Below the pieces are notes generated by a model, which did not search any database, was not told the DNA's origin, and saw only the letters and a program-made list of their open reading frames with translations. This document shows positions 5,458-6,569 of a DNA stretch of 6,569 bases, piece by piece. Origin of the DNA: Patescibacteria group bacterium. GTDB lineage: Bacteria; Patescibacteriota; Minisyncoccia; Minisyncoccales; UBA10102. Location of the stretch: the NCBI GenBank assembly GCA_018816925.1, contig JAHIUP010000016.1, positions 1 to 6,569 of the forward strand, given 5' to 3'. Position numbers and translations under genes: made by a program. Numbering within the stretch: position 1 is the first letter of the stretch; every line of letters begins with the position of its first letter.

Positions 5458-6511
5458 TTACAGCTTGAGCTCTTCTTGCACGAATGCCTCCAGGTCCCCG
5501 TCCAGTACCCCTTCCGTGTCCGATGTCTCAACCTGGGTCCTGTGGTCTTTAACCATACGATAGGGATGAAGCACGTAAGAGCGTATCTGACTCCCCCACT
5601 CAATGGCCTGCTGTTTGCCGCGAATCCCCGCAAGTTCCTTTTCTTGCTCTCTCTCTTTTGCCTGGAAGAGCCGCGCGCGCACCATTTCCATTGCCTTCTC
5701 CCGGTTCTGCTGTTGGGAACGCTGAATTTGCGAGGAAGCCATAATGCCCGTAGGGATATGCGTCACGCGCTCCGCCGACTCCCTCTTGTTCACGTACTGG
5801 CCTCCTGGCCCTGAAGCGCGAAAGGTATCCACTCTCAAGTCCTCGGGCCTAAGCTCAATGTCCTTCTCTTCTGTTCCCTTGAGCACGGGGATTACTTCCA
5901 CGGAGGCAAAAGAGGTATGACGCAGGGATTTTGCGGAAAATGGAGACATCCGCACCAAGCGATGCACCCCGCTTTCCCTCTTGAGTAATCCGTAGACAAA
6001 GGAACCCTGAACCTCAAGGGAAACCTGCAAGGACTGGTCAAGCACGAGTACCTTCCAGCCCTGGCGCTCCGCGTATCTTGTGTACATATGCAGAAGCATA
6101 GTTGCCCAGTCCTGCGCGTCCTGCCCTCCGGCTCCCGCGGTAATAGTAAGAATACAGTTCCTCCTGTCGTACCTGCCTCCCAGGAATATTCTCTGTTCTG
6201 CCTTCCCAAGCTCCTTTTCGGTTTTCAGGAACATCCTCCGGAGCTCCTCTGATTCCTCCTCTAACTCCGCAAGCGCGATAAGGTCTTCCACCTGGCTTCG
6301 CAGGCGCTCCCCTTCCTCGAGCTCTTCCTTAAAGGAAGAAAGTTCTTTCCCAAGGTCCGCTAACCTTTCCTGGTCCTGCCAGGCATCGGGCTTTTCCAGC
6401 TCTCCTTGAATCTGCTTTTGCTTCTCTTTCTTTTGAGCGAAGTCAAAGACGGTCCTCCAGCTCGAGGAGGCGTTTTCGCAGTCCTTCTATGTCTGTCCGT
6501 ATGTCTGCCAT
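5458..6511 (-). CDS. prfB: Peptide chain release factor 2, expressed by programmed +1 frameshift
   Basis: RF2 ends translation at UGA and UAA. The gene is in two frames. ATG at 6511 opens 22 codons (MADIRTDIEGLRKRLLELED...) ending CTT TGA (TGA 6445-6443). Skipping one T and reading GAC at 6444 gives a continuous frame to the TAA at 5458, for 350 residues. The joint matches E. coli RF2: here RL/DFAQKKEK, there YL/DYDAKKER. Key motifs in the joined protein are SPF at 189-191 (stop-codon recognition, RF2 type) and GPGGQ at 234-238 (peptidyl-tRNA hydrolysis); a second GGQ at 128-130 is in the conserved AG.GG.DAQDW block and is not catalytic. It ends VLDGDLEAFV, typical of RF2. An in-frame TAG nine bases before the ATG forces the start. 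The downstream frame alone would be annotated wrongly from a GTG at 6291. prfB is first in an operon with ftsE and ftsX, an order common in bacteria. Confidence 0.95.
6442..6458 (-). promoter_or_regulatory. prfB programmed +1 frameshift site
   Basis: The minus strand reads GGAGG (6458-6454), ACCGT, then CTT TGA C (6448-6442). CTT TGA C is the canonical slippery codon and stop of bacterial prfB, where low RF2 lets the peptidyl-tRNA-Leu slip from CUU to UUU. The internal SD-like GGAGG is present but its spacer to CTT is 5 nt, while the E. coli site has AGGGGG with 3 nt. The role in autoregulation is established for the family; the efficiency here is not known. Confidence 0.93.
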
Positions 6512-6519
6512 ACGTCCCT

Positions 6520-6548
6520 ATTGTAGAACAAAAAAACAAGAGAATCAA
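6520..6548 (-). promoter_or_regulatory. Sigma70-type promoter of prfB-ftsE-ftsX
   Basis: TTGATT (6548-6543) and TACAAT (6525-6520) are 17 nt apart on the minus strand, with a T-rich spacer. The -10 ends only 8 nt before the ATG of prfB, so the start of transcription would fall at or within a few bases of the start codon. Confidence 0.65.
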
Positions 6549-6569
6549 TGGAGCCGGAGAGGAGATTCG

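Noticed and set aside
6360..6548. 62-residue minus-strand frame opening with TTG at 6548 (LILLFFCSTIGTYG...).
   Set aside because: It starts inside the predicted prfB promoter and lies in the wrong frame over the RF2 N-terminus, which is fully explained by the 22-codon frame plus the +1 shift.
6548..6569. Plus-strand ATG at 6548 (MEPERRF...) running off the right edge, possibly a divergent gene.
   Set aside because: Only seven codons are visible, there is no convincing SD or promoter, and it overlaps the -35 of prfB.

Overview
The window is bacterial and reads entirely on the minus strand, so gene order runs from high to low coordinates. Direct evidence for a bacterium is an RF2 gene with GGQ and SPF motifs and its recoding site, an FtsE/FtsX pair, sigma70-type promoters and a hairpin terminator. 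A bacterium with a class I (archaeal-type) lysyl-tRNA synthetase, a short RF2 (350 residues) and tight prfB-ftsE-ftsX packing fits the Candidate Phyla Radiation (for example Parcubacteria), but this assignment is a guess from gene content; class I LysRS also occurs in scattered other bacteria.

Layout from the right edge: (1) 6548-3861, a cell-division/translation operon. A good promoter lies almost on top of the prfB start. prfB is interrupted by an in-frame TGA and needs the classic +1 frameshift at CTT TGA C. ftsE follows after 3 nt and ftsX after another 4 nt. A short hairpin without a T-run follows ftsX. (2) 3831-232, a second transcription unit. A consensus promoter precedes tRNA-Gln(CUG), which lies 30 nt upstream of a histidine-phosphatase gene. 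That gene is followed after 1 nt by an S66 (LD-carboxypeptidase/MccF-like) peptidase gene, and after 71 nt by lysS of class I. A perfect 14-bp hairpin terminator closes the unit. (3) 201-1, a third unit. A near-consensus promoter drives an atypical tRNA with Lys(CUU) anticodon. Only 13 nt after it starts the N-terminus of an ABC-transporter ATPase, cut by the window edge.

Themes: FtsEX controls peptidoglycan hydrolysis at the septum and the S66 enzyme may trim peptidoglycan peptides or destroy peptide-nucleotide toxins. RF2, LysRS and two tRNAs belong to translation. The most unusual points are the tRNA(Lys)-like gene beside a class I LysRS (A at position 18, G at 55, U at 37), the placement of both tRNAs as the 5' head of protein-coding transcripts whose first ORFs lack a Shine-Dalgarno, and a prfB promoter that predicts a nearly leaderless mRNA. 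No mobile element, CRISPR array or long empty region is present; the largest gap between features is about 70 bases.
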